Below, one piece after another: positions 50,436 to 60,000 of a DNA stretch of 62,379 bases (the first letter of the stretch is position 1; the number at the start of each line of letters is the position of its first letter). The translations under genes were made by a program, and so were the position numbers. The DNA comes from Akkermansia muciniphila (lineage in GTDB: Bacteria; Verrucomicrobiota; Verrucomicrobiia; Limisphaerales; SIAT01), in contig CAMDJP010000010.1 in assembly GCA_945900775.1 (NCBI GenBank), positions 1 through 62,379 of the forward strand, in the 5' to 3' direction. The notes under the pieces were generated by a model. That model saw only the letters and a list, made by a program, of their open reading frames with translations. It searched no databases and had not been told where the DNA came from.

Positions 50436-51877
50436 CCTTTGATTTGCGCGAAAGCTTTCAGCGCGATTTCGCGAGCGAGGGCGTGGCTGACGACTGGTTG
50501 TGGATACGTGCGGCCAAGCTCAACATCGGCAGCGTGCAGAATTTCCGGCGGCGCTTGGTCCGGTTGATGAATCCAATCCGTCGGCAGCTTCGCCAGTTCC
50601 GGACACCAGCGGCGGACGTAGTCGCCGTGCGGATCGAACTTCTGCCCTTGGCTGAGCGGATTAAAAACTCGGAAATACGGTGCGGCGTCGGCCCCGCAGC
50701 CTGCGGTCCACTGCCAGCCCATCGTGTTTTGCGCGAGATCGGCATCCACGAGCGTATCCCAGAACCACCGCGCACCGTCCTGCCACGAGATGAGCAAATC
50801 CTTCACGAGAAAACTGGCGGTAATCATCCGCACGCGATTGTGCATCCAACCGGTTGCCCACAACTCGCGCATCCCCGCGTCCACGATGGGGAAGCCCGTG
50901 CGACCTCTTTGCCACGCATCGAGCCAGGCCGCGTTCTTGCGCCAAGGGAATTTTTTGAAATCGACGCGCAGAGGTTCGGTCGGCGTGTGTGGAAAGTTGT
51001 AAAGCAAATGGTGGGCAAATTCGCGCCAGCCGACTTCTGCAAGAAATTGGGATGAACGCCATGCCCCGACCGGCAGGCCTCGTTTCGACGCCATGCGCGC
51101 GAGACCATGCCAGACTTGGCGTGGACTGATTTCACCGAAGTGCAAATGCGGAGAGAGACGAGACGTGCCGCCCACGTCGGGCCGATTGCGCTGGTCGGAA
51201 TAGTTGTCGAACGCTTGCCCGAGGAACTTCTTCAAGCTATCCGCCGCACCCGCTTCACCGGGCTGCCAGGCAGCGCGAAATCCTTTAGCCCAGTTGCGTC
51301 GTGGTTCGAGTTCCAGTTCATCGAGCGTGAGTGATTTCGGCCACACGTCAGGCGCGGCCAGAGTTCGCGGGGCGGCCAACGGCTCGGAAGGGTCGGGTTG
51401 ATTGAGGCAATGTCTCCAGAAAGGGGTGAACACTTGAAACGGTTTGCCGCTCTGATTTTGAATCGTCCCCGGCTCGTGCAGCAGGGCGGCATTGAAACTC
51501 TCGACGGCCAATCCATCTTGGCGCAGCGCCTCATTCACTTTCGCGTCGCGCGCGATAACGGCAGGCTCATATCGGCGATTCCAATACACCGCCGCCGCGC
51601 CGGTTTCTTTAACGAGCGCGCGAAGGGTTTCCAGCGCTGGGCCGCGTCGGATGACTAGCCGCGAACCGACTGCGCGCAAGTCCGCAGCCAACGCAGCGAG
51701 CGATTGATGCAGCCACCATCTCGACGCACCACCAGATTGCCACGGGGCTTCCTCGTCCGATACGTGAATGAAGACGGGGACAATCCCGTCGCCGCGCTTT
51801 ATGGCAGCACTCAGGGCCGGATTGTCTGCGAGGCGGAAGTCGCAGCGGAACCAAACTAGGGCGGGAGAGAAACTCAT
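50432..51877 (-). CDS. phr: Deoxyribodipyrimidine photolyase
   Basis: Light-driven DNA repair enzyme of 481 residues with FAD and an antenna chromophore. The N-terminal photolyase domain starts LVWFRCDFRLADNPAL. The FAD-binding half carries SRLSPHLHFGEISPRQVW, FPIVDAGMRELWATGWMHNR and the tryptophan-rich DTLVDADLAQNTMGWQWTAG segment; all are standard for class I CPD photolyases. The ATG is 6 bp downstream of the DoxX stop. The gene stop overlaps the SGNH esterase start. Confidence 0.95.
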   Translation of the reverse strand: MSFSPALVWFRCDFRLADNPALSAAIKRGDGIVPVFIHVSDEEAPWQSGGASRWWLHQSLAALAADLRAVGSRLVIRRGPALETLRALVKETGAAAVYWNRRYEPAVIARDAKVNEALRQDGLAVESFNAALLHEPGTIQNQSGKPFQVFTPFWRHCLNQPDPSEPLAAPRTLAAPDVWPKSLTLDELELEPRRNWAKGFRAAWQPGEAGAADSLKKFLGQAFDNYSDQRNRPDVGGTSRLSPHLHFGEISPRQVWHGLARMASKRGLPVGAWRSSQFLAEVGWREFAHHLLYNFPHTPTEPLRVDFKKFPWRKNAAWLDAWQRGRTGFPIVDAGMRELWATGWMHNRVRMITASFLVKDLLISWQDGARWFWDTLVDADLAQNTMGWQWTAGCGADAAPYFRVFNPLSQGQKFDPHGDYVRRWCPELAKLPTDWIHQPDQAPPEILHAADVELGRTYPQPVVSHALAREIALKAFAQIKG

Positions 51878-51883
51878 GTTGAG

Positions 51884-52234
51884 CTATGGACTTAACAGCC
51901 GGTAGTTAATCCACGCGATGACCGCCGAGAGGGTGAGCAGCGTCAGGCAAGGAATCATTTTCACGAGCGGATTCTTCACCCGTAGATGGATGAAAAAAGC
52001 ATAACTCATTAAAGCTGCGATTCCCAGACCGCCCGCCAAGGCAAACCGGTTTTTCTCAATGCCGATGAGCAGCAGCAGCGAGAGTGTTAGCTTCACAATA
52101 CCCACAAGATCTCGCAACCAGCTCGGGATGGCATAGTGCTTGAATTCTTCGATAATGTTGTCGTAGCGCACGACCCACACGAAAAAGATTGAGGCGGCGA
52201 CGAATGCTTGTAGGAAAATCGTCAAATCTTTCAT
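51884..52234 (-). CDS. DoxX-like membrane protein
   Basis: A 116-residue protein with four hydrophobic segments (about 5-22, 46-62, 68-86 and 94-111), the size and shape of the DoxX family. It is six bases upstream of the photolyase gene, so it is probably co-transcribed. DoxX members occur near respiratory and stress genes; the role here is unknown. Confidence 0.8.
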   Translation of the reverse strand: MKDLTIFLQAFVAASIFFVWVVRYDNIIEEFKHYAIPSWLRDLVGIVKLTLSLLLLIGIEKNRFALAGGLGIAALMSYAFFIHLRVKNPLVKMIPCLTLLTLSAVIAWINYRLLSP

Positions 52235-52487
52235 CGCAGCATCATAGAATTCATTGTTTAGATTTGGAATCGCAAATCTCCGGCTCGCTTGGAAATTTCA
52301 AAACAGGGGCAACCGGCGTGGTGATGCACGGCGCAAACTGACAGCCTGGGAACGTTCATCGTTGAAAGCTTCAACTGTTAAGCCGCCACAAGATGAAATT
52401 CAATGAGGCGGCGAAACTCACCCATGCTAAAGAGCTTGTCCGGCGGCAGTGGCAACCGGAGATCGGCTTTCAATTCACGGAGGTGAA
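52235..52487. other. Intergenic region with overlapping small open frames
   Basis: Two short frames oppose each other. A 50-codon plus-strand ORF from ATG 52393 (MKFNEAAKLTHAKELVRRQW, then GFQFTEVNHHFVLIP) runs into the 3' end of the DUF2892 gene. The minus frame at 52378-52505 reads VIHLRELKADLRLPLPPDKL. Neither is recognised, and I do not call either a gene. Confidence 0.35.
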
Positions 52488-52697
52488 TCACCACTTTGTA
52501 TTGATACCGCACGCACGCGCGAAACACCAACCGCGCACGGCCTGAAACAGACAGAAAACTCCAGCACTCGCGAATACGACACATGGAAGCCAGTGGGTGC
52601 TATAGACCCAGACGGCGACTCCGAGAAGCATCAATCCGATGAGGGCGCGGATTATGCGGCCGGTGCTCTCGATGTTTGATTGAAAGAAGTTTTTCAT
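52488..52697 (-). CDS. DUF2892 (YgaP-like) small membrane protein
   Basis: A 69-residue protein with two membrane segments (about 17-33 and 38-54) and the family pattern NIESTGRIIRALIGLMLLG and AVRGWCFARACGI. DUF2892 is the membrane half of some rhodanese proteins and also occurs alone. Start is ATG 52697. It stands between the PQQ-like propeller gene and DoxX on the same strand. Function unknown. Confidence 0.82.
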   Translation of the reverse strand: MKNFFQSNIESTGRIIRALIGLMLLGVAVWVYSTHWLPCVVFASAGVFCLFQAVRGWCFARACGINTKW

Positions 52698-52848
52698 AAG
52701 ATAACCGAAGCAAATCAGACTTTCCGTCCATCCCCTTCTTTAGTGCCTCTTGCATACAACTCCCCGAGCATGAAGAAAGCGATGAGCAACGCAGGACTGA
52801 AGCACAGCAGAGGAGATGTGTACGATACCACAATGCTTTTGCTGCTAT

Positions 52849-54120
52849 TTATGGGTTGGTTTGCAATGGGCTTTGGAGTCCGCCTACGGGCTGACTCCAG
52901 CGAAATAACGTCAACGCCTTCAGTTCGCGGATAATCAGCTCATCATCGGCGACAGCTAGGTGCGCCCAAGTTTCCGCACTGGCAATCTTGCGTTGGTCGA
53001 GCAGCGCATACTTCTCTTTGTCAGCCTGGAGTAGAAAAAGAAGACCACGTTCATCGAGTCCTAAGATGCGATCGCCCTGCGTAACGAGGCTCCAGTATTT
53101 GCCGAAAGAGCTGCCACTCGTCCAAAGCTCGCGCCCAGTTTCCACCTCGATAGCCATCACGCGCTGACTTTTTAAATGAGTATATGCGACGCCACCAATC
53201 ACGACGGGCGTACTCATGTAGCCTTGCGCTTTATGCCGCCATGCCTCCGTGACGCTGAACTTGCCGTCAGCCTGCGCGACCTTAAATCCGATCGTCTTGC
53301 CTCCGTATGTGCTGGAGAAGAGCGTGTCCTTGTAGGCGACCGGGGTGAGTATGTTCATGCCGCGAAAAGCTTCGATAGGTTGCTCCCACAGCACCTTGCC
53401 GTCCGCCGGGTCGACTCCGGCGAGCTTCTCACGCGTTTGCACCACGAGCTGCCGCTTGCCTGCAATCTCCGCTAACATCGGTGACGAGAAGACACTGCCA
53501 TTCATCCCGCCCTTGTCGGCGAGTGTGCGCCAGACCAATTCGCCCGTGCGCTTGTTGAGCTTCACAAAACTCGCGCCTGCCTGCACGTAAAGGAACTCGC
53601 CATCGACAAGCGGCGAACAGACAAAGCCAAAATCCGGCACTGGCGTTGCCATTTTCTTCACGAAATCAAAACGCCACCGTTCCTTGCCCGTCTGGACATC
53701 CAGGCAGACCAGTAAGTCCTTCATGCCCGCGACAAAAAGGCTTTCGCCATCACACGTCGGCGTTGCGCGAATCCAGTCGCCATTGGCCCTAGCGAAGAAC
53801 GGCACGCTCATCGAGCCTTCCCACTGCGCGCGCCAAAGCTCCTTCCCCGTCTTGCGATCGAAGGCCGTCACCGCTTCAAATTTCTTGTCTTTCGTCTCCG
53901 TGGTGAAAACCCGCGTCCCGCTCACAATCGGGCCGGAATAACTCGGTCCAAGCTCCACGCGCCAGACTTGGCGGAGATGGTTAGTGTCCATTTTATCCGG
54001 CCACGGCGGTCCGGTGAACTGACCATCGCGCTGCGGACCGCGCCACTGCGGCCAATCTCCGGCGGTAAGCCAGGCAGACGCCGCCAAAAAAACAACCAAT
54101 GCACCGAAGGATTTTTTCAT
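52849..54120 (-). CDS. PQQ-like beta-propeller secreted protein
   Basis: A 423-residue exported protein: signal peptide (about 1-20, WLTAGDWPQWRG) and PQQ-like beta-propeller repeats such as TAFDRKTGKELWRAQWEG, CLDVQTGKERWRFDF, KLNKRTGELVWRTLADKG and AIEVETGRELWTSG. The WPQWRGPQRDG opening is typical of PVC outer-membrane or periplasmic propellers (BamB-like fold). No haem motif or catalytic site is seen, and PQQ itself may not be bound. It is monocistronic with a 289-bp region upstream. Confidence 0.9.
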   Translation of the reverse strand: MKKSFGALVVFLAASAWLTAGDWPQWRGPQRDGQFTGPPWPDKMDTNHLRQVWRVELGPSYSGPIVSGTRVFTTETKDKKFEAVTAFDRKTGKELWRAQWEGSMSVPFFARANGDWIRATPTCDGESLFVAGMKDLLVCLDVQTGKERWRFDFVKKMATPVPDFGFVCSPLVDGEFLYVQAGASFVKLNKRTGELVWRTLADKGGMNGSVFSSPMLAEIAGKRQLVVQTREKLAGVDPADGKVLWEQPIEAFRGMNILTPVAYKDTLFSSTYGGKTIGFKVAQADGKFSVTEAWRHKAQGYMSTPVVIGGVAYTHLKSQRVMAIEVETGRELWTSGSSFGKYWSLVTQGDRILGLDERGLLFLLQADKEKYALLDQRKIASAETWAHLAVADDELIIRELKALTLFRWSQPVGGLQSPLQTNP

Positions 54121-54409
54121 GATTGGATGGGATTCGGTTTCAAGAGTTGGACATAAACTTCGCCAGCCATTCCGAAGCGAATATACCTGAGGATATACAC
54201 CACACTTACGACTTTATCGAGCGGCACTTTCAGTTCCAACTCTTTTTCTCCTCGATTAGCCCTATGATTTTGGAATTCCTAAGTTACGGTGCAGATTTTA
54301 GGGCGTGGCGTACAACTCAACGAACATGAGCCGCGGCTTCACTTTTTCGGATCGGCACAGGAGAAGCCAACCCCTACGAGCGACACCCCTTCTGCATCGC
54401 AAGTAAACT
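54121..54409. other. Intergenic region
   Basis: This 289-bp stretch between two minus-strand genes shows no supported gene. It is richer in A and T than the flanking coding regions and should contain the promoter of the propeller gene. I see nothing else in it. Confidence 0.5.
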
Positions 54410-55531
54410 TCACGGGCGTTTGATTCCAGAGGTCGGCGGCAGCGCTAGCGTCAATGCGGTGGTGGCCCAACCGGCGGCGCTGATGGAGATGAACTGGTTT
54501 GTGCCGTGGGGATACCCGGACTCATAGTGGCTTTGAATCGGCTTGCTGCGAGAAGTCACGAGCCACGAACCGTCGGGGCGTTGCTGGGATAGCAGATACT
54601 CCAACCCCTTCCGATAAGACGCATCCGTCGTGGCAAGCCCGCCAGTTTGGTGCAACGCGACAAGCGCAGTGCTCGTGGCGTACGCGTCGCTCGCCAAATT
54701 GTCGAGTTGCGCCCAGCCGCCGTCCGTGCGCTGTGTACCGAGCAATTCCTTCGCGGCCGTTCCAAGGTCAGCCGCCGGCGCGTCCGCGACATGCAATGCG
54801 CGCAGGCGAAACACTCGGTCTTCGGTATCCTCGGCCTTCGTCTTCAGCAGCCACGAGCGCACTTGCACGAACCGCTGGTCGATGCGTTCGCGTTGTTCCG
54901 GTGTGCCGAAAGTTTTGAGTCCGCGTAACGCCACGTGCGTGGAGGTGAACAGACTCTGCTCCGTCGGCGGGCGAAGCGATTGCGGTTTCCAATGTTGCAG
55001 GTCGCGTTGCCAAATCAGCAAATACTCCGAGACAGCCGCCGTCGTGATATCGCGCTTCCAGCCGCCGTTTTCCAGCGCCCACAATGCGTAGCCCGCCGTG
55101 TCCGCCTGTCCGCCTTGACCTTTTCCAGCGAGATAATTCGTCTGGTTCCTACCGAGAAAATCTGCGGTGAACTTGACCTGCTTGCGCAGTTCTTCCTCGT
55201 CAATCTTGAAGCCGCGCGATTGCGCCGTGGTGAGCGCCATGATGGGCAGCCCTTGATTGTGACAGGTGAAGCAACGATCGCGTTTCTCTATCGAACCCCG
55301 CGCGGCAAGCGTGAGTAGTGGCAGAGATTTCTCAACGGCTGTGCGGATGGCGACTGCGCTGGGCAGAGGTTCAGCCCCATTAAGCGCGCCAATCACGAGC
55401 GCACAGAGCAAGCCAGCCAGCCGATGACAGGTGCGAAACCCTCGGCTACCCAACGAATAACCCACGGCAGAGTTGCTGACGTTAACTCGGACCGGGCCCA
55501 TACTGATTGATTTGCGGTAGTAAAAACTCAT
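54410..55531 (-). CDS. Chimeric DUF4236 / prenyltransferase-repeat protein with CFTCH
   Basis: The 373 residues start with 33 residues that match DUF4236 (FYYRKSISMGPVRVNVSNSA, then VGYSLGSRGFR), directly joined to a signal-peptide-like stretch (about 36-53) and a domain of squalene-cyclase/prenyltransferase-type repeats (about 95-360, ELLGTQRTDGGWAQLDNLA; YLLSQQRPDGSWLV). A CFTCH motif at 87-91 may bind haem covalently if the protein is exported. With DUF4236 in front, the signal is not at the N-terminus, so either translation begins later or export is disturbed. The junction lies near 55430. Confidence 0.75.
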   Translation of the reverse strand: MSFYYRKSISMGPVRVNVSNSAVGYSLGSRGFRTCHRLAGLLCALVIGALNGAEPLPSAVAIRTAVEKSLPLLTLAARGSIEKRDRCFTCHNQGLPIMALTTAQSRGFKIDEEELRKQVKFTADFLGRNQTNYLAGKGQGGQADTAGYALWALENGGWKRDITTAAVSEYLLIWQRDLQHWKPQSLRPPTEQSLFTSTHVALRGLKTFGTPEQRERIDQRFVQVRSWLLKTKAEDTEDRVFRLRALHVADAPAADLGTAAKELLGTQRTDGGWAQLDNLASDAYATSTALVALHQTGGLATTDASYRKGLEYLLSQQRPDGSWLVTSRSKPIQSHYESGYPHGTNQFISISAAGWATTALTLALPPTSGIKRP

Positions 55532-55554
55532 GGGCAGGCCTCAGTGTGTATCTG

Positions 55555-55893
55555 TTATGACAGGTGCGGAGTAGAACGAACATAGGGAGCTGCATTCATC
55601 GCCCGACCTGTGTGCTGGGGATTCTGCCCACGCATTGGCCATGGGCTTTTGGCCAGGCCAAGGCTCTCGGTCTTGATGGTATAGAGCTTTTTGTCATGTG
55701 ACCCGACGTAAACGGTGCCATCAGAGCCAATGGCGGGGGAGGACCGCACAACACCCCCCCCGTTACAAATTCTCAGAGCTTGTCCCCAAAAAGAATCCCA
55801 ACCGAGATGTTCCAGTAAAAGCGGTACGATCATCTCTTTGATGAACTTACGCGCCTTCCAGAAGCCCCCCCCCTTACCCTTTCCATAAACCAA
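55555..55893 (-). pseudogene. C-terminal fragment of a PQQ-like propeller protein
   Basis: A frame opened by TTG encodes 112 residues. The last 65 are the recognisable end of a PVC propeller protein: VVRSSPAIGSDGTVYVGSHD, then KKLYTIKTESLGLAKSPWP and the tail RGQNPQHTGRA. The first 45 are unlike that family and include poly-C tracts on the plus strand at 55754-55761 (eight) and 55865-55873 (nine). The rest of the propeller is missing. The lipoprotein gene next upstream may be its former N-terminus. Confidence 0.65.
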
Positions 55894-55942
55894 GAATATA
55901 TCGAGATGGGAGCTACAATTACAAAGATCTTTTCATATCCTT

Positions 55943-56368
55943 TTAAGCGGTGCCAATACCAGCCCCAGAAGCCCTTTTCTCGTTCTCTTTTGTCTCTTTT
56001 CGGTCCTTATGTTTTGATTTTTCGACTTCGGTCATTTCCTCGAATGAAACCAGCAGTGCTCCTATTTTCTCCAAAATCGACTCAACCGTTTGTCCAGTAA
56101 ATAGGGTCTCATTTGAAATTAACTTCACAGCCAAGGCGGACTTCTTGTGTTCGTTCACAATTTTCCGAATCTTAATTATTGCCGCCTCATAACTTTCAAT
56201 CGCTCCAAAGATGTCGTATATCTCCTGCGATTCCCCTTTTTTGACTAATTCAACAGCTTCAACGAAGAGTTGATTGGCTGCCTCATCGGGATTCCCACAC
56301 CCGATCAAGCATAACACCAAAGTTAACAAGGCTGTGAGCGGGGTAATTCTCATCGAAAGCGTTTTCAT
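55943..56368 (-). CDS. Hypothetical lipoprotein
   Basis: A 141-residue ORF with a lipoprotein signal (lipobox LIGC at about 21-24), a helical region (about 28-110, VEAVELVKKGESQEIYDIFG, then AIESYEAAIIKIRKIVNE) and a Lys/Glu-rich tail. The helical part resembles the TPR-like head found in front of PQQ-like propellers in related bacteria; the tail ends where the propeller would begin. So it may be the N-terminal half of a broken gene whose C-terminal piece is at 55555-55893. It is lower in GC than its neighbours. Confidence 0.6.
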   Translation of the reverse strand: MKTLSMRITPLTALLTLVLCLIGCGNPDEAANQLFVEAVELVKKGESQEIYDIFGAIESYEAAIIKIRKIVNEHKKSALAVKLISNETLFTGQTVESILEKIGALLVSFEEMTEVEKSKHKDRKETKENEKRASGAGIGTA

Positions 56369-57031
56369 ATCAGGAACTAGCCGGACTTTAGTCTAATTGA
56401 ATCTGCATAGGCAAGGTCAGCGTAAATGTGCGTGTGCGGGTGGCCGAAGTTTGTGAGAACACTGAGGCGTACATGATGAACGCTCGCGTATATTTCTCGC
56501 GCAACCCATTCGATGGTTGGCTTGCTTGCTCTGCGCCGAGTCCGAGCTGCTCCAACCCCTCGACGGCCTAGCACAAGAGTTTGAGGGAAACCGGGCGTCA
56601 AAAAACATACCGTTGCTGATAGCTGGTTTTCATAGACCGCCTTAAACTCAGGGTAGAACCGCTCGACCAATTGATAAAACGGCGTGAGCCGCGGCTACCG
56701 GGGACGATTAAAGTCAGCTCCTTTCTTTGCCTCACACACCATCACCCATCTCTTCTAGGAGGCACGTTACATCCACTCACTCATAGCGGCAACAAATGTG
56801 GCCGCTAATGTTTTGGTTTCTCAGCGGGGCGGTGTTCGGGACGTCCCCTCTCCCATATTATCCCTGAACGAATCAGTCATGGTACCGTGCTGGAAGGAGG
56901 TGGATATCCCAGCGCACACTCGCCGGATCGAATTCCCCTATTGAACCTTGAAAGGAGACTTCTTATGCCCGAGAACCAGTTATTGTGCCACTTGTCTTAA
57001 TCGGTACCTGATCGACGAGCGGCGGGAGGGG
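56369..57031. other. Stretch without a supported gene
   Basis: About 660 bp. A 97-codon minus frame (56377-56670, TTG start) has no recognisable domain. A 7-bp stem (56784-56790 with 56801-56807, ten-base loop) is followed by TTTT on the plus strand but serves no visible gene. A tiny ORF at 56965-57000 has a good AAAGGAG site and encodes eleven residues (MPENQLLCHLS). The base composition is more AT-rich than the flanks. This may be the scar of a lost element. Confidence 0.45.
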
Positions 57032-60000
57032 TTACAGCTTCTTTGCGGGTTCGCTCTTTTCCTTTGGCGGGGGTAGGTCCCTGTTGCCGAAGCCGTACAT
57101 CGGGAGCAGGCGGTAATACACTTCGAGGCTCAGGGTCGCCAGGGTGGTGGAGAGCACCCGCCCGCCGGCGCCCGTGTGCCCGCCGGTGGGATCCCAACTG
57201 CCCGCCGAGGCTCCGGCCTTCTTTTGCAGGAGCGGCAGGACTTCCTTGAGCTTGTCGTTCCACGCCGTCCAGATCGGCCCCTGGTGCTGATAGAGGGCGA
57301 GGGTGCTGTAGTAGAGGCCGTAGAATTCCGGGGCGCTGACGTTCATCGGGTGCATCTTGAGAGCCTCGGCGCTTTCGGTCATGCGCGGGTCCGTCGGCGG
57401 GACGAGGTCAAGCTGGCGGCAGAACATCCCGGTGGCGATCATCGCGGGGTTGTTGTTCGCCGGCCCGGAATAACCGTAGAGGCCGCCATGTTTGCCGCCG
57501 CCAGCGAAGTCGAACCACTTGCGGGCTTTTTCAAAAACTTCCTCGGGAACTTCGAGTCCGGCCATGCGCGCGCTGTGCAGTGCCATGTATTGCCAGCCGG
57601 TGACGGAGGTGTCGGCGTCCGCGGGCGTGGGCGAGTAACGCCAGCCACCCGTGCGGCTCTGGGCGGCGATAATGAGCGAAATAGCTTTTTCCGAGGGGGC
57701 CTTGAGCGCGGGATCCTTGGTGACGCCATAGGGTTCGCAGAGCGCGATGGCAGCGATGCCGTGGGCATACATCCGGCCTGCCGGGCCGTCCAGGTTGCCG
57801 TTGGGCTTTTGCTGGGCGACCAGCCAGTCGATTCCCTTGCGGATGGTGCCCTGATACTTGCCGGCGGCGGTGTGAGTGCCGCCCCAACCGTAGAAGCAAA
57901 GCAGCGCGAGTCCCGTGCTGGCGGTGTCGTAATCGTTGTTGCCGCCGTGCTTGCGGGTGTCCCAGCGACCGTCGGGTTCCTGGTTGCGCGCGAGCCATTC
58001 GAGCGCGAGGCCGATGGCGCGTTCGGTGGCGTCCGAGCCGCCGAGTTGGTCGATGGTTTCTTGCGAAGGTTTGCCGCGCTGTTTCTGGATCAGCTTGGTC
58101 AAAGCGATGGGGTCGAGTTCGTGTTTCGGCGTTTCGAGTTTGCCGGGCAAGAGCGGGTCGGATTGCAAATCGGTGCCGGGCAGCTTTAGCGCCATTGTGG
58201 CGAGGGTGCCCGTGCCATCGAGCTTCGGCGGCGTGCCGGCGGCTTCGAGGCCGCGGTGCGCGACGACGGTATCGCCGCCGGTGTTGGTGGTCTGCGCAGC
58301 GGCACCACCAGTTTTGACTTCCGTGGCTTTGGTCGATTCCTGGGCTGGAGCGTTGGCGGGCGTAGCGTTCTTCGCCAGTTTCGCCGTGGAAACTTGCGGG
58401 ACGGCCTCCGTGGGTACGAACAAGTCGGCGAGCGGGTTGGCCTTCACCACGGCTTTCTGCTGCTCGGCTGGGTTGCTTTCTTCGAGCTTCGGCGTCTCCG
58501 GCTCGGGCAGCACGGTGGCGGGCAGCGCGCTGAGCAGCGGCAGGTCTTTGGCCGGCATCGGCACGGGCGTTTCGGCCGCGGCGGTGTTGGCTTTGGAAAG
58601 GCGGACGTCGGCGACGAGCGAGGTCTTCGCAGTGCTCGCGACGATGGGCGTCGTCTTGGTTTGAATGACCGGTTCGAAGCGCGGAATCTTGAAGTCACTC
58701 TCCAGTTTGTCGGTCACGAGCGCGACGGGCGTGTCGGCCATCTTCGCCTCCTCGGGTGTGCTTTCGAGCGCGAGTTTCTCCTGCGCGAGCGCCTCGATGC
58801 TGACCGCGATTTGCGGCGACTGCGGTTCGCCACCAGGCTGTATTTCTTTGGTTATTAACCAGAGCATCATCAGGAAAAGGATGATTAGGTGAATGGCTGC
58901 GGAGCCGGCGAGGCACTTGTGGTAAAGGCTGGTGATGTCCCGCCAGCGTTCGAGCAGATAAATGAGGGCGATGAGCGCGGCGATGGCGAGCAGCAGCCAC
59001 CACGCGATGTTGCGGAGCAGCAACTTGAACTGTTCCCAACGCGAGAAGTCGGTGTAGCCGAAAACTTCGCGCGTGGTGGAGCGGTAAAGGCGGTAATTCT
59101 TCTCCGGCTCCGCGCCGGCGTCGGGCAGTTTCGCGCTAAAGAGCAGGTCGAAGCCATCCATGCGTACGGCGGGATCGGTGGTGTCGCCCGCCTTGAAATA
59201 GAGGTCCACTTTTTCCGGCGGCTGCGTTACCCCCGCAACGACGCGGCTGAGGTAAATACCAAATCCAGCCTTGTCTTTACGATCGCGATCGGAGGCGAGA
59301 AAAACGTGGTCGCCGCGCCGGGTGAGCGCGGCCTCGGCGTCGTCGGCGGTGGAGTTCAGCGCGCTGACGGCCTCGGCGGCGGCGAATTTCGGCAGCGTCG
59401 GCAGCACGGGTTTCGCGGGCGCTTTCGGATCGGCTTTCGGGTTGGGTGCGGGCGCGGGGACGGAGTCGGCAGGCAGCGCGCGGGCGACGAAAATGTCCTC
59501 ACGTTTGCCATTGCGGTCGGAGGTGAAAAATAGGCGCGTCCCGTCGGCGGAAGGCGCGGGACCGAGTTCGGCGGCGGCGGTATTGAGCGGCTGGCCGAGC
59601 GACTCGACCACGCCCCACGACTTGCCATCCCAGCGCGCGGCATAGAGATCGTAGCCACCGGCGCCGCCCGCGCGATCGGATGCAAAGAAGAGCGTGCGAC
59701 CATCCTGCGAGAATGCCGGCCCGCGCTCGTTGGCCGAGCTGTTGATCGCGGCAACAGGCTCGGGGCGCGACCACACGCGGCCATCCCAGCGCGAGAGGTA
59801 CAGATCCGCATTTTTGCCGGCGGCTTCATCCCAGCGCACCAGCACCATCATCGTGCCGTCGGGTGAAAACGCCGCCTCCACGCGCCCGCCCGGCTGGTTG
59901 ACCGGATCGGCCACGGCGGGTGCCTTCGGGTCGCGTTGCTCGGTGAAATTGTTCGGCTTCGGATCCTCCCACAGGACACGCCGCGCCTTTTCCTCCTCGA

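Noticed and set aside
52873-52905. Inverted repeat TGGAGTC/GACTCCA near the end of the propeller gene
   Set aside because: It lies within the coding region and no T-run follows it on the minus strand.
52680-52934. 84-codon plus-strand frame opposite the DUF2892/propeller gap
   Set aside because: It overlaps the end of a well-supported minus-strand gene and has no family match.
56377-56670. 97-codon minus-strand frame
   Set aside because: TTG start, no recognisable family, arginine-rich mix typical of non-coding frames.
56784-56807. Stem-loop as a terminator
   Set aside because: Only a short T stretch follows, on the plus strand where no gene ends.
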